A DNA stretch of 64,000 nucleotides from Pleomorphomonas diazotrophica (lineage in GTDB: Bacteria; Pseudomonadota; Alphaproteobacteria; Rhizobiales; Pleomorphomonadaceae), in NCBI RefSeq assembly GCF_002844595.1, contig NZ_PJNW01000009.1:248001-312000 (forward strand). Reading direction: 5' to 3'. Position 1 is the first letter of the stretch. Every line of letters begins with the position of its first letter. Position numbers and translations under genes: made by a program. The notes under the pieces are model-generated. The model was not told the origin of the DNA. It saw only the letters and a program-made list of their open reading frames with translations, and searched no databases. Below are positions 1 to 8,575 of the stretch, piece after piece.

Positions 1-145
1 CCTCGGCCGTCGCGGCGGAGTAAGTTCGGATCGAACCTACGCAGTGTTCCGGAGCGCCAGCGGCATGGTCGAGCGCTGGCGCCGCCCCCATCTGATCAGC
101 ACCGGCAGGCGACCATCGCTTCGCCGCCGGTAGGGGGAGACAATA

Positions 146-700
146 ATGCCGCATCGCTGTCCTTGGTATCTTGGCTATGTCCTGATCAACCCGCTGCGCA
201 AGCTGCTCCAGCATCCGGCGAAACTGCTGACGCCGCACGTCAGGCCGGGGTTCCGCGTTCTGGAGCCCGGGCCGGGCATGGGCTATTTCACGCTGGAACT
301 GGCGCGCCTCGTCGGGCCGACCGGCAAGGTCCACGTGGTCGACATCGAGCCGCGCATGCTCTCGGCGCTGGGCCGCCGTGCCGAATCGAAGGGTCTGGAG
401 AAGCGGATCGACATGCGCCTCGGGCGGGAGACCAGCCTTGGCGTCGGCGATCTTCCCGGCGAGATCGATTTCGTTCTCGCCTTCGCCGTGGTTCACGAGC
501 TTGGCGATGCGGCAAACTTCTTCCGGGAGGCCGCCGCCGCCATGAAGTCCGGCGCGACACTGCTGCTTGCCGAGCCGGCCGGTCATGTCTCCGAAGCCCT
601 GTTCGCGGAGGAATGCGCCGCCGCCAAGATCGCCGGCCTCGTTGCCGTCGATCGCCCGGACATCTGGCGCAGCCACGCCGCCGTCTTTGCAAAGCCGTAA
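146..700 (+). CDS. Class I SAM-dependent methyltransferase
   Basis: Encodes 184 residues with a Rossmann-type methyltransferase fold. SAM motif I is visible as VLEPGPGMGYFT near residues 38-49, followed by an acidic ribose-binding position in VHVVDIEP about 20 residues later. The start is supported by a GGGGGAG ribosome binding site about 6 bases upstream. The protein is short, like UbiE/Methyltransf_11 proteins that act on small molecules, but no substrate motif is visible. It lies 15 bases from the convergent TetR gene and need not belong to the pyrimidine island. The substrate is unknown. Confidence 0.8.
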   Translation: MPHRCPWYLGYVLINPLRKLLQHPAKLLTPHVRPGFRVLEPGPGMGYFTLELARLVGPTGKVHVVDIEPRMLSALGRRAESKGLEKRIDMRLGRETSLGVGDLPGEIDFVLAFAVVHELGDAANFFREAAAAMKSGATLLLAEPAGHVSEALFAEECAAAKIAGLVAVDRPDIWRSHAAVFAKP

Positions 701-715
701 AGAGGTCAAGACGGC

Positions 716-1387
716 TCAGTCGCGCGTCGGCAGGATGCCGCGCATCAGCACGCCGATCACCGTGTCGGAGGCGGCGCGGAAGGTAGTGGGGTCCTCGACC
801 CCGCGACCCAGCACCGAACGGACCTGGGCGTCGAAGTCGGCATAATGCTGCGTCGTCGCCCAGATCATGAAGATCAGATGGACGGGATCGACATCGATGA
901 GCTTGCCTTCCTCGATCCAGCGGCGAATGACCCCCGCCTTTTCTTCAACGATGGATTTGAGGTCGGTCTTGAGGACGCTGTCGAGATGCGGCGCGCCGAG
1001 CAACACTTCGCCGATGAACAGTCGGCTTTCATGTGGGAAGTCGCGCGACTGCTCGAGTTTCTGACGAATGTAACCGGTGAGCTCGCTCTCCGGGTCGCCG
1101 TCCTCGGTCATGTCTCCGAGGGGCGCAAGCCACATGTCGAGCGTGCGCGTCAGTACCGCCGTGTAGAGATCATGCTTGCGGCGAAAGTAATAGAGAAGGT
1201 TCGGCTTGGACATGCCGGCCCGCTCGGCGATCTGGTCGACGGTGGCACCGCGAAAGCCGTAGCGGGAAAACACCTCCAGCGCCGCATCGAGGATGCGCTC
1301 TTCGTTTTCCGCCTGAATGCGCGTCCGCTTCTTGGAGCCGCGCGCGCGGGCCAGATCCGGGCCGTCGGTCGCAGTTTCGTAACTCAT
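716..1387 (-). CDS. TetR family regulator, RutR/PydR-like
   Basis: Encodes 223 residues. The N-terminal helix-turn-helix (about residues 30-70) ends in the TetR signature MSKPNLLYYFRRKHDLY, with GFRGATVDQIAERAG before it. The C-terminal half resembles the YcdC/RutR ligand-binding domain. RutR of E. coli senses uracil or thymine and controls pyrimidine degradation, and this gene lies beside the beta-alanine aminotransferase, ureidopropionase and dihydropyrimidinase genes, so a pyrimidine-sensing role is the best inference. I chose the ATG at 1387 because GGA lies at a suitable distance; a GTG at 1402 would add five residues. Direct targets are not proven. Confidence 0.82.
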   Translation of the reverse strand: MSYETATDGPDLARARGSKKRTRIQAENEERILDAALEVFSRYGFRGATVDQIAERAGMSKPNLLYYFRRKHDLYTAVLTRTLDMWLAPLGDMTEDGDPESELTGYIRQKLEQSRDFPHESRLFIGEVLLGAPHLDSVLKTDLKSIVEEKAGVIRRWIEEGKLIDVDPVHLIFMIWATTQHYADFDAQVRSVLGRGVEDPTTFRAASDTVIGVLMRGILPTRD

Positions 1388-1488
1388 GAAGCGAATGTCC
1401 ACGCTATCTGAGCGTTCGGCAAGCCCGGATCAGCGGCAAAACGCCGGTTGCAGTGGAAGAATTTGTCCGGATGGTCAGAAGCTCGGCA

Positions 1489-1803
1489 TCAGGCGGCCCG
1501 TGGTGTGATCCGGTGGAGATCGTCGCCAATCTCCCGACGTTTCTCCATCAGGTCGTAGTCTGCCTGAAGCCCAAGAAAAAAACCTTCCGACAAGCCAAAA
1601 TAGCGGGCGAGGCGCAGGTCGGTGTCGGCGGTAATGGCCCGCTTGCCGAGAACAATCTCGTTGATGCGGCGGGGCGGCACAAGGATGGCGCGGGCAAGAG
1701 CGTTTTGGCTGATACCCATTGGAATCAGGAACTCTTCCAGGAGAATTTCGCCCGGCGTCGGGTTGTCGAGAAGATCAGCCATGATAGTCGACGATTGAGA
1801 CAT
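1489..1803 (-). CDS. higA: HigA-type antitoxin (XRE family)
   Basis: Encodes 104 residues of the HigA/VapI antitoxin family. The N terminus has the family motif NPTPGEILLEEFL, followed by a helix-turn-helix around residues 31-55 (ISQNALARAI, then PRRINEIV). The start at 1803 follows a strong AAGGAGGA site that lies inside the 3' end of the toxin gene. The toxin gene comes first and overlaps this one by 29 bases, the usual higBA order. The protein neutralises HigB and is expected to repress the operon through the palindrome at 2081-2092. It is separate in origin from the catabolic genes around it. Confidence 0.92.
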   Translation of the reverse strand: MSQSSTIMADLLDNPTPGEILLEEFLIPMGISQNALARAILVPPRRINEIVLGKRAITADTDLRLARYFGLSEGFFLGLQADYDLMEKRREIGDDLHRITPRAA

Positions 1804-2059
1804 CGGATGGTCCTCCTTCAGTCCAGACGAAGCATATTCGCCACTGGTCGTTGATTCTGATCGAGTGCTGTCCGTAGCGGTCGCCTTTGAGAGCCTCAAG
1901 GCGATTACCCGGTGGAACACGAAGGTCGTCGAGCACTCTTGCCTGATTGAGCATGCGCAACTTGCGAAGCGCAACGGACTGTATATCCGGTGGCAGCCTG
2001 CGACTGCGGCGTCCTTCCCAGACAAGTTCTGTTTCCGCATCCGCGAAGTTCAGGATCAT
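1775..2059 (-). CDS. higB: HigB-type toxin (RelE/ParE superfamily)
   Basis: Encodes 94 residues, the usual size of HigB-1 (plasmid maintenance system killer) proteins. Family features are the start of the form MILNFAD, the central KLRMLNQARVLDDLRVPPG stretch, LEALKGDRYGQHSIRIN and the end WRICFVWTEG followed by a DVSIVDYH tail. Family members are ribosome-dependent mRNA endonucleases. The gene is first in the pair and its 3' end overlaps the antitoxin start. Both domains look intact, so the module is probably functional. Confidence 0.92.
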   Translation of the reverse strand: MILNFADAETELVWEGRRSRRLPPDIQSVALRKLRMLNQARVLDDLRVPPGNRLEALKGDRYGQHSIRINDQWRICFVWTEGGPSDVSIVDYHG

Positions 2060-2073
2060 GATCAGTTTCTACG

Positions 2074-2092
2074 CATAACGCATAACGTTATG
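2074..2092. promoter_or_regulatory. Candidate HigBA autorepression operator
   Basis: A perfect 12-base palindrome, CATAACGTTATG, lies at 2081-2092, preceded by a direct copy of its half CATAACG at 2074-2080. The palindrome is about 22-33 bases upstream of the higB start, where HigA proteins normally bind their own promoter. The location and symmetry are seen directly; binding is inferred. Confidence 0.5.
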
Positions 2093-2107
2093 AGGGTCAA
2101 TAGCCGC

Positions 2108-2656
2108 TCAGAAGCTCGGCGGCGTGCAGACCGAGATGACCTCGCAGACGTCGTCGCCGACGTTGCGGAAGCGGTGCGGTTCGTGGCTTTTGAAATAATA
2201 GGCCTCGCCGGGGCCGAGCACCTGACGCTTGTCGCCGACGATCACCTCAAGCTGTCCCTTCAGCACAATGCCGCCTTCCTCGCCCTCGTGGCGCAGGTGA
2301 ATGCGGCCGGAGCTACCGCCCACCTCGTAGCGCTCGGAGAGGATTTGCAACGCCTTACCCGAGAGGTCGCGCCCCACCTGCCGATAGGACACGCCGCCAC
2401 GGCCGATTTCCATCAGGTCTTCGGCCTTGAAGAAGATCTGCTCGGCGGCCGGCTCCTCCTCGGCGAAGAAGTCGGCCATCGGCACCGGCAGGGCGTCGAG
2501 GATGCGCTTCAAGGCGCCGACCGACGGGCTGATGGTATTGGATTCGATCTGGCTGACGGTGGCGTTCGAGATGCCGGCCCGCCGCGCCAGCTCGCGTTGC
2601 GACAGGCCGCGCGCCTCACGAAACCGCCTGAGCTTGCCGCCGAGATCGAGGGACAT
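2108..2656 (-). CDS. XRE family regulator with C-terminal cupin domain (PuuR-like)
   Basis: Encodes 182 residues. A helix-turn-helix occupies about residues 8-62 (LSQRELARRAGISNATVSQI), and a cupin domain fills the C-terminal half with RHEGEEGGIVLKG and GPGEAYYFKSHEPHRF motifs. This architecture is that of PuuR-type regulators of putrescine and amino acid catabolism. The start at 2656 has a GGAGGA site; an upstream in-frame start would add 28 residues but lacks one. It is divergent from the omega-aminotransferase gene, which it probably regulates. Ligand unknown; beta-alanine or an omega-amino acid are reasonable guesses. Confidence 0.87.
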   Translation of the reverse strand: MSLDLGGKLRRFREARGLSQRELARRAGISNATVSQIESNTISPSVGALKRILDALPVPMADFFAEEEPAAEQIFFKAEDLMEIGRGGVSYRQVGRDLSGKALQILSERYEVGGSSGRIHLRHEGEEGGIVLKGQLEVIVGDKRQVLGPGEAYYFKSHEPHRFRNVGDDVCEVISVCTPPSF

Positions 2657-2844
2657 GGCATCCTCCGCTGTTAAGTTGTTTGCTTTACCGAACAGGTCGC
2701 CACAAACAGCCCGCTTTTGCAAGGAGATCGATCTGCCCAAGATAACTGCTTGTTCAGGAAACGCGCATGTCGTTATCTACGTGTCGATCCGGACCTGCTC
2801 GACCGCTATCCAAGCCTCGCCGTCCGCCTCGCTCGGAGATCTCC

Positions 2845-4164
2845 ATGAACGTTCCCGTTCCCAACAACCTCGAAGCCTTCTGGATGCCGTTCACCGCCAA
2901 CCGGCAGTTCAAGAAGGCGCCGCGCCTGCTCGCCTCGGCCTCCGGCATGTATTACACCACTGTCGACGGCCGAAAGCTGCTCGATGCAGCGGCCGGGCTC
3001 TGGTGCGTCAATGCCGGCCACGGCCGTCGGGAGATCGTCGAGGCGGTGGCCAATCAGGTTGGCGAACTCGACTACGCGCCGGCGTTCCAGATGGGCCATC
3101 CCAAGGCCTTCGAGCTGGCGGCACGGCTGACCTCGATGCTGCCGAAGCCGCTCGACCATGTGTTCTTCACCAACTCCGGGTCCGAGTCGGTGGAAACGGC
3201 GCTGAAGATTGCGCTCGCCTACCAGCGGGCGCGCGGCAAGGGCACCAAGACGCGGCTCATCGGCCGCGAGCGCGGCTATCACGGCGTCAACTTCGGCGGC
3301 ATCTCGGTCGGCGGCATTCCCACCAACCGCAAGTTCTTCGGCTCGCTGCTCACCGGCGTCGATCACATGCGCCATACGCACGACCTTGAGCGCAACGCCT
3401 TCACGCGCGGCCAGCCGGAGTATGGCGCCGAGTTCGCCGACGAACTCGAGCGCATCATCTACCTGCACGATGCCTCCAACATCGCCGCCGTCATCGTCGA
3501 ACCGATGTCCGGCTCAACCGGCGTGCTGGTGCCGCCCAAGGGTTATCTCGAACGCCTCCGGGAGATCTGCACCAAACACGACATTCTCCTGATCTTCGAT
3601 GAAGTGATCACCGGCTTCGGCCGCCTCGGCGCCCCCTTCGCGGTTGATTACTTCGGCATCGTTCCGGACATGGTCGTCACGGCCAAGGGCATCACCAACG
3701 GCGTCATCCCCATGGGTGCCGTGCTCTGTTCCTCGGAAATCTACGATGCCTTCATGACCGGGCCGGAGCACGCCATCGAGCTGTTCCACGGCTATACCTA
3801 TTCGGCCCATCCGGTCGCCTGTGCCGCCTCGATGGCGACGCTCGACATCTACGCCAAGGAAGGCTTGCTGACGCGCGGCCCCGAGCTTGCGCAGTATTTC
3901 GAGGACGCGTTGCATTCCCTGAAGGGCCTGCCGCACGTCATCGACATCCGCAACATCGGTCTCGTCGGTGCCATCGAGCTCAGGCCGATCGACGGCGAGC
4001 CGACCAAGCGCGCCTTCTCCGCCTTCCTGAGCGCCTATGAGAAGGGCGTGATGATGCGCACCACCGGCGATATCATCGCCCTGTCGCCGCCGTTGATCGT
4101 CACGAAGGAGCAGATCGACTTCTTGGTGTCGGTGATCGCCGACGTGCTGAAGGCGCTGCCCTAA
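2845..4164 (+). CDS. Beta-alanine (omega-amino acid):pyruvate aminotransferase, class III
   Basis: Encodes 439 residues, full length for class III PLP transaminases. The PLP lysine is K281 in VVTAKGITNG, the cofactor aspartate is D252 in FDEVITGFGR, and a phosphate-binding NSGSESVETA motif lies near residue 110. The opening AFWMPFTANRQFK is typical of beta-alanine:pyruvate transaminases (EC 2.6.1.18). It would convert beta-alanine to malonate semialdehyde, the step after ureidopropionase in reductive pyrimidine breakdown. The ATG at 2845 has a GGAG site. It is divergent from the cupin regulator and is followed by a strong terminator, so it is monocistronic. Confidence 0.9.
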   Translation: MNVPVPNNLEAFWMPFTANRQFKKAPRLLASASGMYYTTVDGRKLLDAAAGLWCVNAGHGRREIVEAVANQVGELDYAPAFQMGHPKAFELAARLTSMLPKPLDHVFFTNSGSESVETALKIALAYQRARGKGTKTRLIGRERGYHGVNFGGISVGGIPTNRKFFGSLLTGVDHMRHTHDLERNAFTRGQPEYGAEFADELERIIYLHDASNIAAVIVEPMSGSTGVLVPPKGYLERLREICTKHDILLIFDEVITGFGRLGAPFAVDYFGIVPDMVVTAKGITNGVIPMGAVLCSSEIYDAFMTGPEHAIELFHGYTYSAHPVACAASMATLDIYAKEGLLTRGPELAQYFEDALHSLKGLPHVIDIRNIGLVGAIELRPIDGEPTKRAFSAFLSAYEKGVMMRTTGDIIALSPPLIVTKEQIDFLVSVIADVLKALP

Positions 4165-4190
4165 GGGCAGGCCGAGTATTTCTCCAGCGA

Positions 4191-4221
4191 CGCCGGTCGG
4201 GTCTCCCGACCGGCGTTTTTG
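4191..4221 (+). terminator. Rho-independent terminator of the aminotransferase gene
   Basis: An 11-base-pair perfect GC-rich stem (4191-4201 with 4205-4215) encloses a three-base loop and is followed directly by a run of five T residues. Confidence 0.9.
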
Positions 4222-4305
4222 TCATTCTGATCGATTAGTCTCATTGCGCACAACGAAGATCTGGTTCACGTTATGTTCTGTTTGGCGCAAGGAGAGGAGA
4301 TTGCC

Positions 4306-4686
4306 ATGACCAAGCACGGTAGTTTTTGCTGGAATGAGTTGATGACCCCCGACGTCGCCGCCGCCAAGGCCTTCTACGGCGCCGCCCTCGGCTGGACGTT
4401 CACCGAGGAGGACATGGGCGAGAACGGCCTTTACACGCTGGCCTATGTGAAGGGGCAGGAAGGCCCGGTAGCCGGCATTTTCGAGTGGCCCGAAAGCCAG
4501 CCCGGCTCGCGCGACTGGTTCGCCTATGTCGCCGTAGACGATATCGACGCGGCGGTCGGCAAGGTGGAGCCGGCCGGCGGCAAGGTGATGCGCGGCCCGT
4601 GGGCCATCCCCGGCGTCGGCAAGATCGCCATCGTGCTCGATGCGGCCGGTAGCGCCATCGGCTACCTGGAAGCCGAACCCATGTGA
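4306..4686 (+). CDS. VOC (glyoxalase/bleomycin resistance) family protein
   Basis: Encodes 126 residues, a single vicinal-oxygen-chelate fold. The beginning GSFCWNELMTPDVAAAKAFY and the ending LDAAGSAIGYLE match the small VOC proteins annotated as glyoxalase-like or as putative enzymes linked to hydroxylated substrates. The start at 4306 was chosen for its GGAGAGGA site; an in-frame ATG 33 bases upstream has none. It is monocistronic after the aminotransferase terminator. Metal ligands cannot be assigned with confidence and the substrate is unknown. Confidence 0.82.
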   Translation: MTKHGSFCWNELMTPDVAAAKAFYGAALGWTFTEEDMGENGLYTLAYVKGQEGPVAGIFEWPESQPGSRDWFAYVAVDDIDAAVGKVEPAGGKVMRGPWAIPGVGKIAIVLDAAGSAIGYLEAEPM

Positions 4687-4853
4687 TTTGACCAATCTCG
4701 GCCGGGTTCGACAGCCGAACTCGCGCTTATTGAGAAAGCCGGCGGTCGCGACAACGTGATGCCGACCGCCGACTTTCCCCTGGAGTTGCCACCTTTTTGC
4801 CGGACGCTGGGACGACCTTGCGACAACCGAGACGAAACGCGACGAGGTGAGCC

Positions 4854-5084
4854 ATGACGCCGGCCGTTGCCGTGACCATGCTGGTAGCCGCCTTCTGCGG
4901 GCTGGCGCGGCGCTTTGTCGCTTCCCTTGTAGGAGTGTTCTTGCTGGCAATGGTCGGCATTGCCCACGTGCTGGCACGGCAACCTGCATCGGCTCACCAT
5001 ATTCTTCTGCACGGCTTCCATCTCCTTCTGATCTTCAACGTCACCTACGCCGCCTTTGCGCTCCTGTCGGCGTTGGTGCTTTGA
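4854..5084 (+). CDS. Hypothetical small membrane protein
   Basis: Encodes 76 residues with two or three hydrophobic segments (about residues 5-16, 22-41 and 51-75) separated by short basic or polar turns. A GAGGTGA sequence sits just upstream. I do not recognise a family. It lies alone between the VOC gene and the ureidopropionase gene. The composition looks like a true inner-membrane protein rather than an antisense shadow, but no independent support is available. Confidence 0.5.
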   Translation: MTPAVAVTMLVAAFCGLARRFVASLVGVFLLAMVGIAHVLARQPASAHHILLHGFHLLLIFNVTYAAFALLSALVL

Positions 5085-5198
5085 GCTTGGGCGGAAATGG
5101 TCTTGCTTGCGTCAATGGCCGCGCTGCCAAACGCGGCATCTTCGGGCGTTTCGCCGAAAACTGAGGCTTTTGCCTAGTTTGTTGCCCAAAAATCGCCC

Positions 5199-5207
5199 TT
5201 GACCAAT
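5199..5207 (+). promoter_or_regulatory. Candidate RutR/PydR half-site upstream of the ureidopropionase operon
   Basis: TTGACCAAT at 5199-5207 contains a perfect TTGACCA, the half-site of the published E. coli RutR operator. It faces an inverted AATTGGT at 5238-5244. The same 9-mer occurs at 4688-4696. The symmetric second half-site at the canonical spacing is missing, so this is only a candidate. Confidence 0.3.
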
Positions 5208-5340
5208 TCCGGGGCAAATCCGACACTGCCTTTATCAATTGGTAAAAGTTTCGCCGATCCGCTGCCTTGAGGGGCGGTTGGATGGCCGGGGATGCCGGGG
5301 GCGGCTCAATCGGCTTCGCTCCCGCGATCAGGGGAACAAG

Positions 5341-6591
5341 ATGACGACGCCGACCGACAACATGCGGGTCAACGGGGCGCGGCTGTGGGACAGCCTGGAG
5401 GACATGGCCAAGATCGGTCCGGGCGTCAGGGGAGGCTGCAACAGGCAGACGCTGACCGACGCCGATGCCGAGGGCAGGGCGCTGTTCAAGGCCTGGGGCG
5501 AAGCCGCCGGCATGACGCTGGGCATCGACAAGATCGGCACCATGTTCCTGACTCGACCGGGCACCGATCCAGACGCCTTGCCGGTCTACGTCGGCAGCCA
5601 TCTCGACACCCAGCCGACCGGCGGCCGGTATGACGGCGTGCTCGGCGTGCTCGGCGCGCTCGAAGTGGTCCGCTCGCTCAACGACCTCGGCGTCAAGACC
5701 AAGCATCCCATCGTCGTCGTCAACTGGACCAACGAGGAGGGCGGCCGGTTCGCGCCGGCCATGCTGGCCTCGGGCGTTTTCGCCGGCGTTCACAGCCTCG
5801 ACTACGCCTATTCTCGCAAGGATCTCGACGGCAAGGTGTTCGGTGACGAGCTGAAGCGCATCGGCTGGCTCGGCGAGGAAGAGGTGGGCGCGCGCAAGAT
5901 GCACGCCTATTTCGAGTATCACATCGAGCAAGGGCCCATTCTGGAGGCCGAGAACAAGCAGATCGGCGTCGTCACCCACTGCCAGGGGCTCTGGTGGCTG
6001 GAGTTCACGCTGACCGGCAAGGAGGCGCATACCGGCTCGACGCCGATGAACATGCGCGTCAACGCCGGCCTCGCCATGGCCCGCATCTTCGAGCTGGTGC
6101 AGAAGGTGGCGATGGACAGCCAGCCCAACGCGGTCGGTGGCGTCGGCCAGGTGAAGTTCTCGCCCAACTCGCGCAACGTGCTGCCGGGCACGGTGGTCTT
6201 CACCGTCGACATCCGGTCGCCCGAGCAGGAGAAGCTCGACCGCATGCGGGCGCTGATCGAAGCCGAGGCGCCGAAACTCTGCGATCCCCTGGGCGTCAAA
6301 TGCTCGGTGGAGGTGGTCGGCCATTTCGACCCCGTCACCTTCGATCCTACCCTGGTCTCCCGTGTCCGTTCGGTCACCGAAAAGCTCGGCTACAGCCACA
6401 TGAACATCATATCCGGCGCCGGCCATGACGCCTGCTGGGCGGCCAAGGTGGCTCCGGCGACCATGATCATGTGCCCCTGCGTCGACGGCCTGTCCCATAA
6501 CGAGGACGAGAAGATCACCCCGGAATGGGCGGCGGCCGGTGCCGACGTGCTGCTGCATGCCGTGTTGGAAACCGCGGAGATCGTCGCCTGA
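5341..6591 (+). CDS. Beta-ureidopropionase / N-carbamoyl-L-amino acid hydrolase (M20 family)
   Basis: Encodes 416 residues of the M20 zinc amidohydrolase family (HyuC/AtzD-like carbamoylases). Metal-binding motifs are present: GSHLDTQPTGGRYDGVLGV, NWTNEEGGRF, the dimerisation-domain EYHIEQGPILE, and GAGHDACWAA with a late LSHNEDE. It releases CO2 and ammonia from N-carbamoyl-beta-alanine. The start at 5341 follows AGGGGAA. The stop overlaps the next start by one base (TGATG), so translation with the GNAT gene is coupled. Substrate stereochemistry is not resolved, but location with dihydropyrimidinase supports a pyrimidine role. Confidence 0.9.
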   Translation: MTTPTDNMRVNGARLWDSLEDMAKIGPGVRGGCNRQTLTDADAEGRALFKAWGEAAGMTLGIDKIGTMFLTRPGTDPDALPVYVGSHLDTQPTGGRYDGVLGVLGALEVVRSLNDLGVKTKHPIVVVNWTNEEGGRFAPAMLASGVFAGVHSLDYAYSRKDLDGKVFGDELKRIGWLGEEEVGARKMHAYFEYHIEQGPILEAENKQIGVVTHCQGLWWLEFTLTGKEAHTGSTPMNMRVNAGLAMARIFELVQKVAMDSQPNAVGGVGQVKFSPNSRNVLPGTVVFTVDIRSPEQEKLDRMRALIEAEAPKLCDPLGVKCSVEVVGHFDPVTFDPTLVSRVRSVTEKLGYSHMNIISGAGHDACWAAKVAPATMIMCPCVDGLSHNEDEKITPEWAAAGADVLLHAVLETAEIVA

Positions 6592-7079
6592 TGACGGAAG
6601 CGCTCCATGTCATAGCCGAGGAGGCGCCAGATCGGGCCGACGTCATCGCGCTGATCGAGGCCTCCGATGCCTATTCGCTGGAGCGCTACCCGCCGGAAGG
6701 ACATTTCGGCACCGACATCGCAGGGCTGAAGTCGCCTGACGTCACCTTTCTCGTGGCCCGGCGCGGCGGGGCGGCCGAAGGTTGCGGCGCGGTGAAATGG
6801 TTTGCTGACGGCACGGCCGAGCTGAAACGCATTTTCGTGTCCGATGCGGCCCGTGGCCTGGGGCTCGGCCGCCGCATCATGGCCCGCCTCGAGACGCTCG
6901 CCGCCGAGCGCGGCGTGACGACGCTGTATCTGGAGACCGGCCCGCTCAACACCGAGGCTGTGACGATGTATCGTCGGCTCGGTTACGCCGAATGCGGCCC
7001 CTTCGCCGATTACGCGGCGAACCCCTATAGTCTGTTCATGACAAGAAAGCTGACGGACGAACCGTCCAACGAGGGTTGA
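6591..7079 (+). CDS. GNAT family N-acetyltransferase
   Basis: Encodes 162 residues. The acetyl-CoA loop is RGLGLGRRIMARLE, and the C-terminal motif MYRRLGYAECGPFADY is typical of GNAT enzymes. It is sandwiched, with a one-base overlap upstream and a three-base gap downstream, between the ureidopropionase and dihydropyrimidinase genes, so it is part of the same transcript. The acceptor is unknown. A role in acetylating a toxic amine or acid from pyrimidine breakdown is speculation from position only. Confidence 0.85.
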   Translation: MTEALHVIAEEAPDRADVIALIEASDAYSLERYPPEGHFGTDIAGLKSPDVTFLVARRGGAAEGCGAVKWFADGTAELKRIFVSDAARGLGLGRRIMARLETLAAERGVTTLYLETGPLNTEAVTMYRRLGYAECGPFADYAANPYSLFMTRKLTDEPSNEG

Positions 7080-7082
7080 ACC

Positions 7083-8537
7083 ATGTCGAAGGTCATCAAG
7101 GGTGGAACCATCGTCACCGCCGATCTGACGTATGAAGCCGACGTCCTGATCGAAGGCGAGCGCATCGTCGCCATCGGGCCCGATCTCAAGGGCGACGAGG
7201 TGCTGGACGCCACGGGCTGCTACATCATGCCGGGCGGCATCGACCCCCACACCCACCTCGAAATGCCCTTCATGGGCACCTACTCGGCCGACGATTTCGA
7301 CAGCGGCACCCGCGCGGGCCTCGCCGGCGGCACGACCATGGTGGTGGACTTTATCACCCCGCGCCCGGACGAGTCGATGCTGAGCGCGTTGCAGAGCTGG
7401 CACAACCGGGCGAGCCGCGCCAACAGCGACTATTCCTTCCACATGTGCGTGACGGCCTGGAACAAGCAGGTCTTCGACGAGATGAAGGTGGTGGTCGAGG
7501 AGAAGGGTATCAACTCCTTCAAGCACTTCATGGCCTACAAGGGCTCGCTGATGGTGGATGACGACGAGATGTTCTCGTCCTTCCAGCGGCTCGCCGAACT
7601 CGGCGCCCTGCCGATGGTGCATGCCGAGAACGGCGATGTCGTCGCCCAGATGCAGGCCAAGCTCTACGCCGAGGGCAACACCGGCCCCGAGGCGCACGCC
7701 TATTCGCGTCCTCCGGAAGTCGAGGGCGAGGCGACCAACCGCGCCATCATGCTGGCCGATATGGCCGGCGCGCCGCTCTATGTCGTTCATACCTCCTGCG
7801 AGCAGGCGCATGAGGCGATCCGCCGCGCCCGCCAGAAGGGCATGCGCGTCTACGGCGAGCCGCTGATCCAGCACCTGCTGCTCGACGAGAGCGAGTATGC
7901 CAATCCCGACTGGGATCATTCGGCCGCCCGTGTGATGAGCCCGCCGTTCCGCAACAAGCTGCATCAGGACAGCCTGTGGGCCGGTCTCGCCGCCGGATCG
8001 TTGAGCTGCGTCGCCACCGATCACTGCACCTTCACCATTGCCCAGAAACGCAACGGTCTCGGCGACTTCCGCAAGATCCCCAACGGCACCGGCGGCCTCG
8101 AGGACCGCATGCCGCTGCTTTGGACCTACGGCGTGCGCACCGGCCGCCTGACCATGAACGAGTTCGTGGCGGTGACCTCCACGAACAGCGCCAAGATCCT
8201 CAACATGTACCCGAAGAAGGGTGCCGTGCTTGTCGGCGCCGACGCCGACCTCGTGGTCTGGGATCCCAAGCGCACCAAGGTCATCTCGCCGAAGACCCAG
8301 CAGTCGGTGATCGAATACAACGTCTTCGACGGCTACGAGGTGACCGGCCTGCCGCGCTTCACCCTGTCGCGCGGCAAGGTGGTGGTCGAAGAGGCCACGA
8401 TGAAGACCGAGGAAGGCCACGGCAAGTTCGTGCCGCGCAAGCCGTTCACGGCGGTGGCCAAGGCGCTCAGCCAGTGGAAGGACATCGTGGCGCCACGACG
8501 TGTCGAGCGCGCCGGTATTCCGGTGACTGGGATTTAA
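7083..8537 (+). CDS. hydA: Dihydropyrimidinase (D-hydantoinase)
   Basis: Encodes 484 residues, full length for the cyclic amidohydrolase family. The binuclear metal centre is complete: GGIDPHTHLEMPF, the lysine to be carbamylated in HFMAYKG, VHAENGD, VVHTSCEQA and the catalytic aspartate in VATDHCTF. It opens dihydrouracil or dihydrothymine to N-carbamoyl-beta-alanine or its methyl form, the substrate of the ureidopropionase two genes upstream. It starts three bases after the GNAT gene and ends just before a hairpin, so it closes that operon. Confidence 0.95.
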   Translation: MSKVIKGGTIVTADLTYEADVLIEGERIVAIGPDLKGDEVLDATGCYIMPGGIDPHTHLEMPFMGTYSADDFDSGTRAGLAGGTTMVVDFITPRPDESMLSALQSWHNRASRANSDYSFHMCVTAWNKQVFDEMKVVVEEKGINSFKHFMAYKGSLMVDDDEMFSSFQRLAELGALPMVHAENGDVVAQMQAKLYAEGNTGPEAHAYSRPPEVEGEATNRAIMLADMAGAPLYVVHTSCEQAHEAIRRARQKGMRVYGEPLIQHLLLDESEYANPDWDHSAARVMSPPFRNKLHQDSLWAGLAAGSLSCVATDHCTFTIAQKRNGLGDFRKIPNGTGGLEDRMPLLWTYGVRTGRLTMNEFVAVTSTNSAKILNMYPKKGAVLVGADADLVVWDPKRTKVISPKTQQSVIEYNVFDGYEVTGLPRFTLSRGKVVVEEATMKTEEGHGKFVPRKPFTAVAKALSQWKDIVAPRRVERAGIPVTGI

Positions 8538-8539
8538 AA

Positions 8540-8575
8540 AAGCGGCCCGGTCGGCCCGCTTCTTGCTTTGTTTTC
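8540..8575 (+). terminator. Probable terminator after dihydropyrimidinase
   Basis: AAGCGG (8540-8545) pairs with CCGCTT (8556-8561) around a GC-rich core, followed by a T-rich tail. The stem is only moderate. The remaining 8576-8840 holds no gene I can support; it may carry the importer promoter. Confidence 0.5.

Noticed and set aside
1-145. Open frame from the window edge that could be the 3' end of a gene
   Set aside because: Two frames run open for less than 45 codons; neither has a recognisable protein motif, and the true start is outside the window.
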